From Sphingomonas sanxanigenens DSM 19645 = NX02 (GTDB taxonomy: Bacteria > Pseudomonadota > Alphaproteobacteria > Sphingomonadales > Sphingomonadaceae), in contig NZ_CP006644.1 of the NCBI RefSeq assembly GCF_000512205.2, forward strand, positions 2,350,520-2,414,519: a stretch of 64,000 nt of DNA, in the 5' to 3' direction. Numbering within the stretch: position 1 is the stretch's first letter; the number at the start of each line of letters is the position of its first letter. Under the pieces are notes generated by a model. The model did not search any database, was not told the origin of the DNA, and saw only the letters and a list, made by a program, of their open reading frames with translations. This document shows, one piece after another, positions 7,592 to 15,650 of this stretch. Both the position numbers and the translations under genes were made by a program.

Positions 7592-7683
7592 TATGTCCCC
7601 GAAAGTCCCAGTAGGGATAGAAAATAGCAGGGGTCGCAGCGCGCAACGCTATCTGGTCTGAGTTTCGTATTGTGTCTCCGAAA
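7592..7683. repeat. MITE-like repeat, degenerate copies C/D next to the insertion sequence
   Basis: 7592-7605 is the outer part of the arm cut by the insertion. 7621-7683 is another copy body (AAAATAGCAGGGGTCGCAGC, then GCTATCTGGTCTGAGTTTCG, then ATTGTGTCTCCGAAA). Its own left arm is replaced by AGTCCCAGTAGGGATAG, which again contains CAGTAGGG, the octamer at the insertion-sequence end. Confidence 0.65.
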
Positions 7684-7748
7684 GCCCCGAAAGCCGCCGA
7701 AAGCCGTTGCTGGACTACTTGAACCGTCAATTGCTTCGAACACGGGCA

Positions 7749-8129
7749 CTATAGGGCGCGTCGCAGGGTCAAAACTCGCCCATATTGTTCACTGCTGGTT
7801 TCCTCGAAGCCTTGCGTCCGCAGAAAGCGTTGAAGCCGCGGGTTCGGGTCGGCGCATGTCAGCGCATGTACATTCCAACATATGCCCGGGTATCCGCGTT
7901 CCTTGGCATAACCCGCAACAAGCTTCCACAGCGAGACCAAAACGCCCTCGCCACCGCCATCGATGTGCGCCAGATTGACGATCAGATCGTCGCCCAGCTT
8001 GTTGAACTCCGCAAGGACCGTGGCGGTCCCCATGCGGAACGTGATCGGCCTGCCAAATGCCAACAATGCTTCCAGGTCTTCTGTCGGAAGCGCTTTCAAT
8101 GCGTCGAAGGATACGCCTTCAATTTCCAT
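7749..8129 (-). CDS. Hypothetical protein, possible GNAT-type acetyltransferase fold
   Basis: 126 residues. The segment VLVSLWKLVAGYAKERGYPG followed by WNVHALTCADPNPRLQRFLRTQGF resembles the last half of a GNAT domain, where a helix follows the acetyl-CoA loop and the protein ends in a GF-containing strand. No clear Q/RxxGxG/A loop is present, so catalytic activity is unproven. It lies 56 bases after the MarR gene on the same strand and may be co-transcribed with it. Confidence 0.6.
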   Translation of the reverse strand: MEIEGVSFDALKALPTEDLEALLAFGRPITFRMGTATVLAEFNKLGDDLIVNLAHIDGGGEGVLVSLWKLVAGYAKERGYPGICWNVHALTCADPNPRLQRFLRTQGFEETSSEQYGRVLTLRRAL

Positions 8130-8185
8130 GATTGCCCTACCCCTGCGCGAAGGCCGCGTTCTGTCGCGATTTCAAGTCAGGGACG

Positions 8186-8653
8186 TTACCGCAGCCCTTC
8201 CAAATTCTCGTCCAGCCTTCCCAGCAGCGCCAGCAACTTCTCGAAATCCCGTGCCGAGAAGCCGTCGATGATCCGGGCATAGACCGGCGCGGTCGCTTCC
8301 CGCGCCTCGGCGAGCTTGCTCTCGCCCAGGTCGAGCAGCGACACCTCGGTCACCCGCGCATCCTCCGCGCTCGCTGACGAGGCGACCAGGCCGGCGGCGG
8401 CCATGCGCTGGATGATGCGGGTCATCGTCGAGAGCGGGATCACCGCCGCCTCGGCGATCTCGCGGACGCCGCGCGGCGCCTGTTCGCCGAGGATCATCAG
8501 CACGCGCCAGCTCGGAATGTCGAGGTCGATCGCGCGCAGCCGCGCGTCGATGATGGCGTTGTAGCGGCCGACCAGCCGGTTCAGCCGGTAGAACGGATAT
8601 TTGTCCACCTGGAACGCCGGGGTTCCGGGATCACCCAAGATGCGACTATCCAA
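8186..8653 (-). CDS. MarR family transcriptional regulator
   Basis: 155 residues with the winged helix of MarR proteins: WRVLMILGEQAPRGVREIAE, the recognition helix LSTMTRIIQRMAAAGLV, and the wing SAEDARVTEVSLLDLGESKL with the conserved D-R. Such dimers usually repress and are released by aromatic ligands. It is divergent from the cyclase-iorAB operon, with three palindromes in the shared 226-base promoter region, so that operon is its most likely target. Confidence 0.9.
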   Translation of the reverse strand: MDSRILGDPGTPAFQVDKYPFYRLNRLVGRYNAIIDARLRAIDLDIPSWRVLMILGEQAPRGVREIAEAAVIPLSTMTRIIQRMAAAGLVASSASAEDARVTEVSLLDLGESKLAEAREATAPVYARIIDGFSARDFEKLLALLGRLDENLEGLR

Positions 8654-8680
8654 CCGATCCTCCGCTTTGGCGCCCTCAGA

Positions 8681-8724
8681 GCGATTTCGAGCCAGATGAA
8701 TTCATCTGGCGGCTCGGAAATCGC
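8681..8724. promoter_or_regulatory. Long palindrome 1 in the MarR/cyclase intergenic region
   Basis: The arms GCGATTTC-GAGCC-AGATGAAT and their complement meet at a central GAATTC, with small bulges on the right side. It starts 27 bases upstream of the MarR start codon. It could be an operator or an extragenic palindrome. Confidence 0.5.
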
Positions 8725-8743
8725 GGCCGAACAAAATCCTTGT

Positions 8744-8774
8744 GCGGTTGATCTGATGCAATCCGATCAACCGC
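8744..8774. promoter_or_regulatory. Palindrome 2 in the MarR/cyclase intergenic region (candidate operator)
   Basis: Exact 10-base arms GCGGTTGATC and GATCAACCGC around an 11-base AT-leaning centre. The inner TTGATC...GATCAA is of a size and symmetry suited to a MarR dimer. Inference only. Confidence 0.45.
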
Positions 8775-8779
8775 TCAAG

Positions 8780-8818
8780 CCAATCGGCGGGCATGTTAAA
8801 AGCCATGCCCGAAATTGG
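8780..8818. promoter_or_regulatory. Palindrome 3 in the MarR/cyclase intergenic region
   Basis: Nested arms CCAAT...ATTGG and CGGGCATG...CATGCCCG around TTAAAAGC, 61 bases upstream of the cyclase start. Candidate second operator or a 5' leader hairpin. Confidence 0.45.
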
Positions 8819-8879
8819 TTGCACATGCACGCTTTATCAGGCAGCTTTCGAGTCGCTCCAGCCAGACGGAGGAAAAATC

Positions 8880-9659
8880 ATGACAACAGCCATCCTCGCC
8901 CAGTTCGCGACCGCGCTCGCCGCGGGCAGCGTACGCACGATCGACCTCACCCAGACGCTGTCGGAAGACACGCCCCTGCTCGTCCTGCCCGAGCCGTTCG
9001 GCCAGACCGCGGCGTTCAGCCGCCAGGAAATCTCGCGCTACGACGATCGCGGCGTCGCCTGGTACTGGAACAATTTCACCGTCGGCGAGCATACCGGCAC
9101 CCATTTCGACGCGCCGATCCACTGGGTCAGCGGCGCCGAACTGCCGGACAACACGGTCGACGCGATCGATCCGGCCGCGTTCGTCGCGCCCGCCGTCGTC
9201 ATCGACGTGTCCGCCGCCTGCGCCGCCGATCCGGACTATCTGCTGACCGTGGCGGATATCGAGGCGTTCGAAGCCGCGCATGGCAAAATCCCCGCGCGCC
9301 ACTGGGTGCTGATGCGCACCGACTGGTCCAAGCTGCCGGTCGACCAATATACCGGCCGCCGCGCGGATGGCGCGCATACGCCCGGGCCGTCGGCGGAGGC
9401 CGTGCGCTTCCTGATCGAGGAGCGTGACGCGCATGGCTTCGGCACCGAGACGATCGGCACCGATGCCGGCCAGGCGCATCTGCTGAACCCGATGTATCCG
9501 GCGCATACGCTGTTCCATGGCGCCGGCCGCTATGGCCTGCAATGCCTGACCAACCTCGACCAGCTTCCCGCGACCGGCGCGATCATCGTCGCCGCGCCGC
9601 TGAAGATTCAGGGCGGTTCGGGCAGCCCGCTGCGCGTGCTCGCGCTCGTCGGCGAGTAA
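8880..9659 (+). CDS. Cyclase family protein (kynurenine formamidase / isatin hydrolase type)
   Basis: 259 residues of the cyclase family, Mn/Zn hydrolases that open N-formyl or lactam-like amide bonds on aromatic substrates. The metal signature EHTGTHFDAPIH is present (His71, His75, Asp77, His81). Typical flanks are IDLTQTLSEDTPLLV at the N terminus and GFGTETIGTDAGQAH in the middle. The ATG at 8880 is preceded by GGAGG at 8868-8872 and was preferred to the open frame extending to 8793. It heads an operon with the two IorAB-like subunits. With an aryl-pyruvate-type oxidoreductase beside it, an indole or isatin-related ring-opening role is plausible but not provable here. Confidence 0.85.
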   Translation: MTTAILAQFATALAAGSVRTIDLTQTLSEDTPLLVLPEPFGQTAAFSRQEISRYDDRGVAWYWNNFTVGEHTGTHFDAPIHWVSGAELPDNTVDAIDPAAFVAPAVVIDVSAACAADPDYLLTVADIEAFEAAHGKIPARHWVLMRTDWSKLPVDQYTGRRADGAHTPGPSAEAVRFLIEERDAHGFGTETIGTDAGQAHLLNPMYPAHTLFHGAGRYGLQCLTNLDQLPATGAIIVAAPLKIQGGSGSPLRVLALVGE

Positions 9660-9665
9660 GCAGAA

Positions 9666-11792
9666 ATGGCAGAACGTTCGTTCAAGAAGGAAGTCGAGAA
9701 GCTGCGGCTCGGTGCGGGCGAGGTCTTCGAAGGCGAAGGCATCCTCGCGGTCACCAAGGCGCTGCTCCAGGCCGGCGTCGCCTATGTCGGCGGCTATCAG
9801 GGATCGCCGATCAGCCACCTGATGGACGTGTTCGCGGATGCGGACCCGCTGCTTCGCGAACTGGGCGTCCATTTCGAATCCAACGCGAACGAGGCGGCGG
9901 CGGCAGCGATGCTCGCCGCCTCGGTCAACTATCCGCTGCGCGGCGCGGTGGCGTGGAAATCGGTGGTCGGCACCAATGTCGCCTCCGATGCGCTGGCCAA
10001 CATCGCCTCGGGCGGGGTCACCGGCGGCGCGCTGATCATCGTCGGCGAGGATTATGGCGAAGGCTCCTCGATCATGCAGGAGCGCACGCATGCGTTCGCG
10101 ATGAAGAGCCAGATATGGCTGCTCGATCCGCGCCCCAACCTGCCCAGCATCGTCGACATGGTGGAGCGCGGCTTCGAACTCTCCGAGGCGAGCAATACGC
10201 CGGTGATGATCGAACTGCGCGTGCGCGCCTGCCACGTCACCGGCAATTTCGTGGCGCGCGACAACCGGCGCCCGGTGATGACGGTGGGCCAGGCCGCGGC
10301 CAATCCGCGCCGCGACGTCGATCGCATCGTGCTGCCGCCGGCCAACTTCCTGCACGAGCATGAGAAGATCGAGAAGCGCTGGCCCGCCGCGGTGCGCTTC
10401 GTCGCCGAGAACCGGCTCAACGAATGGTTCGGGCCGGAACGCGACGATATCGGCATCATCGTGCAGGGCGGGCTCTACAACTCGCTCAACCGCGCGCTCG
10501 AACTGGTCGGCCTTTCCAACTCGCATGGCGCCAGCGCCATCCCGATCTATTGCATGAACGTCACCTACCCGCTGATTCCGGACGAGATCCGCAGCTTCTG
10601 CGCCGGCAAGAGGGCGGTGCTGATGGTGGAGGAAGGCCAGCCCGAATTCATCGAGCATGAGCTCAACACCCTGCTGCGCAAGGCGGACCTGCAGACGCGG
10701 GTGGTGGGCAAGGACATATTGCCGCGCGCCGGCGAATATACCGGCACGGTGCTGCGCGACGGCGTCGCCGCCTTCCTGCGCGCCTGGGCGCCGGAGCGCG
10801 CGCCGAAGGAACTCCTGCCCGTGCCGCCTGAGCCCGAACTGGCGCGCGCCGTGCCGCAGCGCCCCGCGGGCTTCTGCACCGGCTGCCCCGAACGGCCGAT
10901 CTTCTCGGCGATGAAGCTCGTCCAGCAGGAACTGGGCGAACTCCATGTCTCCGCCGATATCGGCTGCCACCTCTTCTCGATCCTGCCGCCCTTCCACATC
11001 GGCAACACGACGATGGGTTATGGCCTGGGCACCGCCGCCGCCTCCGCCTTCAAGCCGGACGGCAAGCGCGCGGTCGCGGTGATGGGCGATGGCGGTTTCT
11101 GGCACAACGGCCTGACCTCGGGCATCGGCAACGCCGTGTTCAACCAGGACGACACCGTCACCCTCATCGTCGACAATGGCTATTCGGCGGCCACCGGAGG
11201 CCAGGACATCCTCTCCTCCCGCGCCGAGAATGCGACGCGGACGACCAACAACCCGATCGAGAAGGCGGTGCGCGGCCTCGGCATCAACTGGGCACGGACG
11301 CTCACCCGCACCTATGACGTCGCCCGCATGCGCGACACGCTGCGCGAAGCGCTGACCAGCCCCGAAAAGGGGCCCAAGGTCATCGTCGCCCAGTCCGAAT
11401 GCATGCTCAACAAGCAGCGGCGGGTGAAACCGCTGATGGCGCAGGCGATCAAGGAGGGCAAACGCGTCGAGCGCGAGCGCTTCGGCGTCGATCCCGACAC
11501 CTGCACCGGCGACCATGCCTGCATCCGCCTGTCCGGCTGCCCGTCGCTCAGCATCCGCGACAATCCCGATCCGCTGCGCCAGCATCCGGTGACGCACATC
11601 GATGACAGCTGCGTCGGCTGCGGCAATTGCGGCGAAGTGGCGCATGCCGCTGTGCTCTGCCCCTCCTTCTACAAGGCCCGCATCGTCACCAACCCGACGC
11701 GATTCGAGAAACTGCTCAACCGCGCGCGACGATCGGTAATCGGCTGGCTGCAGGCGCGCCATGCCCGCACCCTCGCGGCGAGGGCGTTCTGA
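9666..11792 (+). CDS. Indolepyruvate ferredoxin oxidoreductase, alpha (TPP) subunit-like
   Basis: 708 residues. Thiamine-diphosphate-dependent oxidative decarboxylation of an aryl 2-oxo acid to its acyl-CoA is the family reaction. An N-terminal pyrimidine-binding half (GGYQGSPISHLMD; NANEAAAAAML) is followed by GFCTGCPERPIF, and then the thiamine diphosphate motif VMGDGGFWHNGLTSG...VTLIVDNGYSAATGG. The C-terminal part has cysteine clusters CTGDHACIRLSGC (about 613) and CVGCGNCGEVAHAAVLC (649-665), the iron-sulfur domain of IorA proteins, with atypical spacing in the first cluster. The gene starts 6 bases after the cyclase stop and overlaps the next gene by one base. Cytosolic. Confidence 0.88.
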   Translation: MAERSFKKEVEKLRLGAGEVFEGEGILAVTKALLQAGVAYVGGYQGSPISHLMDVFADADPLLRELGVHFESNANEAAAAAMLAASVNYPLRGAVAWKSVVGTNVASDALANIASGGVTGGALIIVGEDYGEGSSIMQERTHAFAMKSQIWLLDPRPNLPSIVDMVERGFELSEASNTPVMIELRVRACHVTGNFVARDNRRPVMTVGQAAANPRRDVDRIVLPPANFLHEHEKIEKRWPAAVRFVAENRLNEWFGPERDDIGIIVQGGLYNSLNRALELVGLSNSHGASAIPIYCMNVTYPLIPDEIRSFCAGKRAVLMVEEGQPEFIEHELNTLLRKADLQTRVVGKDILPRAGEYTGTVLRDGVAAFLRAWAPERAPKELLPVPPEPELARAVPQRPAGFCTGCPERPIFSAMKLVQQELGELHVSADIGCHLFSILPPFHIGNTTMGYGLGTAAASAFKPDGKRAVAVMGDGGFWHNGLTSGIGNAVFNQDDTVTLIVDNGYSAATGGQDILSSRAENATRTTNNPIEKAVRGLGINWARTLTRTYDVARMRDTLREALTSPEKGPKVIVAQSECMLNKQRRVKPLMAQAIKEGKRVERERFGVDPDTCTGDHACIRLSGCPSLSIRDNPDPLRQHPVTHIDDSCVGCGNCGEVAHAAVLCPSFYKARIVTNPTRFEKLLNRARRSVIGWLQARHARTLAARAF

Positions 11793-13267
11793 TGACGATG
11801 CCCATCATGATGACGCAGGATCCGGATCGCGACCGCATCACCCTCGCGATCCTCGCGCTCGGCGGCCAGGGCGGCGGCGTGCTGGCCGACTGGATCATCG
11901 AGATCGCCAACGCCAACGGCTATATCGCGCAGGGCACCTCGGTGCCCGGCGTGGCGCAGCGCACCGGCTCTACGGTCTATTATGTCGAGATGGTCCGCGC
12001 CCCAGCGGCAGGGGCCAACAAGCCGGCGCCGGTGCTGGCGATGATGCCGGTGCCCGGCGACGTCGACGTGGTCGTCGCCTCCGAACTGATGGAAGCGGGC
12101 CGCGCGATCCTGCGCGGCTTCGTGACCGAGGACCGGACCACCCTGATCGGTTCCACCCACCGCATCTACGCCATCTCCGAGAAAGCGGCGCTAGGCGACG
12201 GGCGCGGCGCCAGCGATCGTATCCTCGATGCCGCCGAACGTCGCTCAGCGCGCTTCATCGGCTTCGACATGGAGGCGACCGCGGGCAAGGCGGGCAGCCT
12301 GATCAGTTCGGTGATGCTCGGCGCGCTCTCCGCCAGCGGCGCCCTGCCCTTCCCGCGGCAAGCCTTCGAGGAGGCGATCCGCCATGGCGGCAAGGCAGTG
12401 GCGGCCAACCTCAAGGGCTTCGCCGCGGGCGCCGAGGCCGCGCTCGACAAGCGGCGCGAGGCGGAGGCGGCGGACGCCCTGCCCGAGCCGACGACGCCGA
12501 CCGGCCAGCAGTTGCATGCCCGCATATTGCTCAACCTGCCCGAACCGGCGCAGGCCAATGCGCTGCGCGGGGTCGCGCGGCTGCTCGACTATCAGGATGC
12601 GCACTACGCCGGGGATTATCTCGATCGCGTCGAACGCATCGCCGCGCTCGACGGTGTAGAGGACGGCTGGGCGTTGACTGCGGAGACCGCGCGCCATCTC
12701 GCGCTGTGGATGGCCTATGAGGATACGATCCGCGTCGCCGACCTCAAGATCCGCGAGACGCGCAGCCGGCGGGTGGAGAAGGAGGTCAGGGTCAAGGCCG
12801 ACCAGGTGCTGACCGTGACCGAATATATGCACCCGCGCCTGCGCGAGGTCTGCGAGACGCTGCCCGCGTCGATCGGCGGCGCGATCCTCGCCAGCCCGTG
12901 GCTGCGCAAGCGGCTGGAACCGCGCTTCGCGCATGGTCGCCACGTGCGCACCACCAGCCTGCGCTGGCACCTCGCGCTGCGCCTCGTCGCCTCGATGCGC
13001 CGCATCCGCCGCTCGACCTTGCGCTATGTAGAGGAACAGGCGCGCATCGCCGACTGGCTGCACCTCGTCGAAACCGCGGCTGCGCGCGATCGCGCGCTGG
13101 CGCTTGCGGTCGTCCGCAGCCAGGCGCTGATCAAAGGCTATGGCGACACGTTCGAACGCGGCCTCGACAAGTTCCAGGCGGTCAACCGGGCAGCGAACGA
13201 CCTCATCGGCCAGCCGGAAGCCGCCGACCGGGTTCGTGCGCTGTACGACGAAGCGCTCACTGGCTGA
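11792..13267 (+). CDS. Indolepyruvate oxidoreductase beta (IorB-like) subunit with long C-terminal extension
   Basis: 491 residues. The first 190 or so form the 2-oxoacid:acceptor oxidoreductase gamma-type domain (LAILALGGQGGGVLADWI; GTSVPGVAQRTGSTVYYVEM; VVVASELMEAGRA). The remainder is a helical extension not present in the short archaeal IorB (about 200 residues), as seen in long bacterial versions. The start is the ATG at 11792, which shares its A with the TGA of the alpha subunit (TGATG), showing coupled translation. An earlier open frame from 11627 overlaps the alpha gene and has no family features. It works as partner of the alpha subunit. Confidence 0.87.
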   Translation: MTMPIMMTQDPDRDRITLAILALGGQGGGVLADWIIEIANANGYIAQGTSVPGVAQRTGSTVYYVEMVRAPAAGANKPAPVLAMMPVPGDVDVVVASELMEAGRAILRGFVTEDRTTLIGSTHRIYAISEKAALGDGRGASDRILDAAERRSARFIGFDMEATAGKAGSLISSVMLGALSASGALPFPRQAFEEAIRHGGKAVAANLKGFAAGAEAALDKRREAEAADALPEPTTPTGQQLHARILLNLPEPAQANALRGVARLLDYQDAHYAGDYLDRVERIAALDGVEDGWALTAETARHLALWMAYEDTIRVADLKIRETRSRRVEKEVRVKADQVLTVTEYMHPRLREVCETLPASIGGAILASPWLRKRLEPRFAHGRHVRTTSLRWHLALRLVASMRRIRRSTLRYVEEQARIADWLHLVETAAARDRALALAVVRSQALIKGYGDTFERGLDKFQAVNRAANDLIGQPEAADRVRALYDEALTG

Positions 13268-13278
13268 CCGCGGGGAAA

Positions 13279-13313
13279 GCGCGCCGGCGGCTGGGCAGAT
13301 GCCGCCGGCGCGC
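13279..13313. terminator. Bidirectional hairpin between convergent genes
   Basis: GCGCGCCGGCGGC and its exact complement GCCGCCGGCGCGC form a 13-bp stem with a 9-base loop. It lies between the ends of the iorB-like gene and the M24 peptidase gene. No T-run follows, so it is a probable termination or mRNA-end hairpin rather than a classical terminator. Confidence 0.6.
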
Positions 13314-13324
13314 ACATGTTCACA

Positions 13325-14650
13325 CTACTTCACCAGCAGAATCCGGCTGTTCGCGGGATAGCTCCACTCGAAGCCCCGCTCGGTCACCACGCCATTGTCT
13401 TCCAGCGGGATCTTGATCTTGCGATCTCCCCATTCCGGGACGACGGTGTAGAGGAACAGTTCGATCGACAGGAAATTGCTCGGGCGCAGCGTGTAGGTCA
13501 TCCGCAGCGGGTTGAAGTCCGCCATCGACGGGCCCGATCCGTGGCCGAGATCGCCCACCGAATGGCTGCCGATCACGACATCCGACGCCTTCGGATCCGC
13601 GCTCGGATCGTCGTAGCGGCCGAGCACATAGCCCTTCGTCGCGGCGACCTTGCGGTTGACCGCCGCCAGCGCGGCGCCCGCGGTCACGCCGGGGCGGATC
13701 TCGTCGAGGATCATGCGGCGGATGCCGAGCGCGCGATCGAAGGCGCGCTGCACGCCGGCGGGCGGTGCATTCTCGCCGGGCTTCAGCACATAGGCCATGC
13801 GCTTCATGTCGGTGTAGCTGAGCTGGTAGTTGACGCCCCAGTCCATCGTGATCAGGTCGCCCGGCTGGATGACATGATCGCCCGAGACCGGCCCGCGCTC
13901 GCCCGGTCCCAGCACATAGATGCTGGGCAGGCCGAAGGAGTCGCCCAACCCTTCCTCCTGCAACCGCTCCATCATCCACCACGCGACATCGCCGGTGGTG
14001 GTATGACCGGGGCGGATGACCTCGTTGGAGAGCGCACGCTCGGCGATGGTGCGCGAATATTCGCCGGCGCGGGCGAAGGCGGCGATCTCGGTGATGGTGT
14101 GGCGCGCGCGGACGTCGGAGACAAGCTTCTCGGCGGAGACCAGTCGCGCGGCGAAGGTCGCGCCCAGCGTCTCGCGCAGTTTCCCGTGCAGCGAATGGCT
14201 GAGGCCGTCCGCGGCGCCGATCTCGGTGGCGACGTCGATGCCGATGCGCTTCGGGTTCCGTTCCGCCACGAAGCGCTGCACCATCGCGGGATCGCCCTTG
14301 ATGTCGTAGAGCGGACACTGGTCGAAAGCGGCGCCGCCGATGCCCAGCGCCGCGCGCTCGATGCGGCCGCCGCCGCGATCGGTGAAGATGTAATAGCCGA
14401 CATCGCCGACATAGCCGCCGCCGAGCATCGCCGCGTTGGGATCGGCATGCCCCTCCCGGCTGGCGACCAGCCACATGTCGATGCCGTTCTCGCGCATCGC
14501 CTGCGGCAGGATCTGGTCCAGCTTGTCCTTGCGGATCTGGCAGAGCTCATCCCAGCGGCGCTTCGCCTCGCGCGCCTCGGCGGGCGTCAGCGCGGCGGCG
14601 CATAGCGCGATCATGGCCCCCGTTCGCAGCACGGCACGTCGCATCGTCAT
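13325..14650 (-). CDS. Exported M24 family metallopeptidase (Xaa-Pro aminopeptidase type)
   Basis: 441 residues. The N terminus MTMRRAVLRTGAMIALCAAA ending in PAEA is a signal peptide, so the enzyme acts outside the cytoplasm. The pita-bread fold metal ligands are visible: Asp in LITMDWGVNYQ, Asp in SYTDMKRMAY, His in GSHSVGDLGHGSGP, Glu in FLSIELFLYT and Glu in IPLEDNGVVTE. M24B enzymes release N-terminal residues before proline or split Xaa-Pro dipeptides. It is divergent from a MarR gene with a 24-base inverted repeat between them, and it lies upstream of the peptide-catabolism island beyond an IS66 insertion. It may belong to the same peptide-use function. Confidence 0.85.
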   Translation of the reverse strand: MTMRRAVLRTGAMIALCAAALTPAEAREAKRRWDELCQIRKDKLDQILPQAMRENGIDMWLVASREGHADPNAAMLGGGYVGDVGYYIFTDRGGGRIERAALGIGGAAFDQCPLYDIKGDPAMVQRFVAERNPKRIGIDVATEIGAADGLSHSLHGKLRETLGATFAARLVSAEKLVSDVRARHTITEIAAFARAGEYSRTIAERALSNEVIRPGHTTTGDVAWWMMERLQEEGLGDSFGLPSIYVLGPGERGPVSGDHVIQPGDLITMDWGVNYQLSYTDMKRMAYVLKPGENAPPAGVQRAFDRALGIRRMILDEIRPGVTAGAALAAVNRKVAATKGYVLGRYDDPSADPKASDVVIGSHSVGDLGHGSGPSMADFNPLRMTYTLRPSNFLSIELFLYTVVPEWGDRKIKIPLEDNGVVTERGFEWSYPANSRILLVK

Positions 14651-14795
14651 TTTCTTTCTCCCCCGATGGCGTCACCGCCACCCCTTCGACACGGACAAGC
14701 AATAACGATTTTCACACGAATCTCATCCTATCGCGTTGATGGACTGCGCTTTCAGGTTACGACCATAGTCTTTCTGCCTCTTTCGCGGACCAGAT

Positions 14796-14819
14796 AATGC
14801 GTGCAGAAACATGTGCATT
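14796..14819. promoter_or_regulatory. Inverted repeat between M24 peptidase and MarR genes (candidate operator)
   Basis: AATGC and GCATT flank a 14-base centre (GTGCAGAAACATGT), giving a 24-base dyad about 80 bases upstream of the MarR start and 150 upstream of the peptidase start. The size fits a MarR dimer site. Not verified. Confidence 0.35.
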
Positions 14820-14898
14820 CGGCTAGTTCGCCCCGCCCGTCCGGTGATACCAGACCGGGCGACAGACGGGTTCGACAAGCGTATCAAGTGAGAGCAAG

Positions 14899-15420
14899 AT
14901 GGCGACCAAATCGACGAAGAAATCGCCGGGCATGGCAGAGGATGAAATGAGCCAACAGAGCCCCTACGACCCGAGCGCACCGGAATTTCGGCTCGAAAAC
15001 TCGCCCTTTTACCAAATGGCGCATGCCGATTTCAAATATCACGAAGACATGGACAAGGTGCTGCACAAGCATGGTGTGTCCAAGCCGATCTATCGCGTGA
15101 TGACGGTGCTGCGCGAACGCCAGCCGGCAAGCATCGGCACGATTGCGGAAGCCGCGCTGACCAAGCGCTCGACGGTCAGCCGCATCATCGACCGGATGGT
15201 GGAACAGGGCCTCGTCACCACCGAACCCAATCCGGAAGACAATCGCATCACCGAAGTCACGCTGACCGCTGCCGGTCAGCAGAAGCTGCGCAAGCTGACG
15301 CCGATCGTCGGCCGCCAGTTCGTCCGCGCGATGGACGGCATCAGCGAACGCGACATCACCCATCTGCTCAAGACGTTGCAGAAGATCAGCGCCAATCTGA
15401 GCAAGCTGCCGATCGAGTAG
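14899..15420 (+). CDS. MarR family transcriptional regulator
   Basis: 173 residues. The winged helix is clear: YRVMTVLRERQPASIGTIAE, the recognition helix TKRSTVSRIIDRMVEQGLV, and the wing NPEDNRITEVTLTAAGQQKL. A 35-residue N-terminal extension rich in Lys/Ser precedes it; ATGs at 14932 or 14947 are alternative starts. It differs from the MarR at 8186, which shares only the family pattern. It is divergent from the M24 peptidase and would be the natural regulator of that gene, perhaps also of the nearby peptide operon that is now separated from it by the IS66 element. Confidence 0.88.
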   Translation: MATKSTKKSPGMAEDEMSQQSPYDPSAPEFRLENSPFYQMAHADFKYHEDMDKVLHKHGVSKPIYRVMTVLRERQPASIGTIAEAALTKRSTVSRIIDRMVEQGLVTTEPNPEDNRITEVTLTAAGQQKLRKLTPIVGRQFVRAMDGISERDITHLLKTLQKISANLSKLPIE

Positions 15421-15450
15421 GTTTTCCAGCCCAAAGACCCCCCGCTCCCG

Positions 15451-15537
15451 AACCGTTCGCCCTGAGTAGCCATTGAGCTTGCCGAAATGGCGTATCGAAG
15501 GGCCAAGCTTGGAGATGGTCCTTCGATACGAGCCTTC
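15451..15537. repeat. Left part of a REP-like extragenic palindrome split by IS66
   Basis: AACCGTTCGCCCTGAG at 15451-15466 pairs with CTCAGGACGAACGGTT at 18251-18266 on the other side of the insertion, and GTATCGAAGG/CCTTCGATAC pair within the left part. Restored, it is a palindrome of about 120 bases of the extragenic type common in sphingomonads. Confidence 0.65.
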
Positions 15538-15545
15538 GCCGTGCT
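15538..15545. repeat. 8-bp target-site duplication (left) of IS66 element
   Basis: GCCGTGCT directly before the left end of the element; the same eight bases follow the right end at 18234-18241. Eight bases is the known duplication length of the IS66 family. Confidence 0.93.
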
Positions 15546-15594
15546 GTACGCATCCGATAGCGGCCGCCTTGCGATAGGGGAGCAGTCGCGCGAG

Positions 15595-15634
15595 TTAGCG
15601 GCAGTGCAAGCACCGTAGTTTGCACTGCCGCTAG
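15595..15634. repeat. Subterminal hairpin, left end of IS66
   Basis: TTAGCGGCAGTGCAA and TTGCACTGCCGCTAG form a 14-bp stem around a CGTAGT-containing loop. It is a diverged match to the hairpin at the other end and lies just beyond the tnpC stop codon. Confidence 0.75.
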
Positions 15635-15650
15635 CGACGGCACGGTTGGG

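Noticed and set aside
7606-7620. Possible remnant of a second IS701-type end (CAGTAGGG near 7609)
   Set aside because: Only eight bases match the element end, which is too short to separate from chance; mentioned in the repeat entry only.
8796-11762. 988-codon open frame on the minus strand
   Set aside because: It is antisense to the cyclase and iorA-like genes, rich in Arg/Gly/Ala/Asp/His with no domain pattern; a by-product of high GC and strong codon bias.
14651-14898. Search for a tRNA or small RNA in the M24/MarR gap
   Set aside because: No cloverleaf or strong hairpin with T-run was seen; the only structure is the 24-base dyad.
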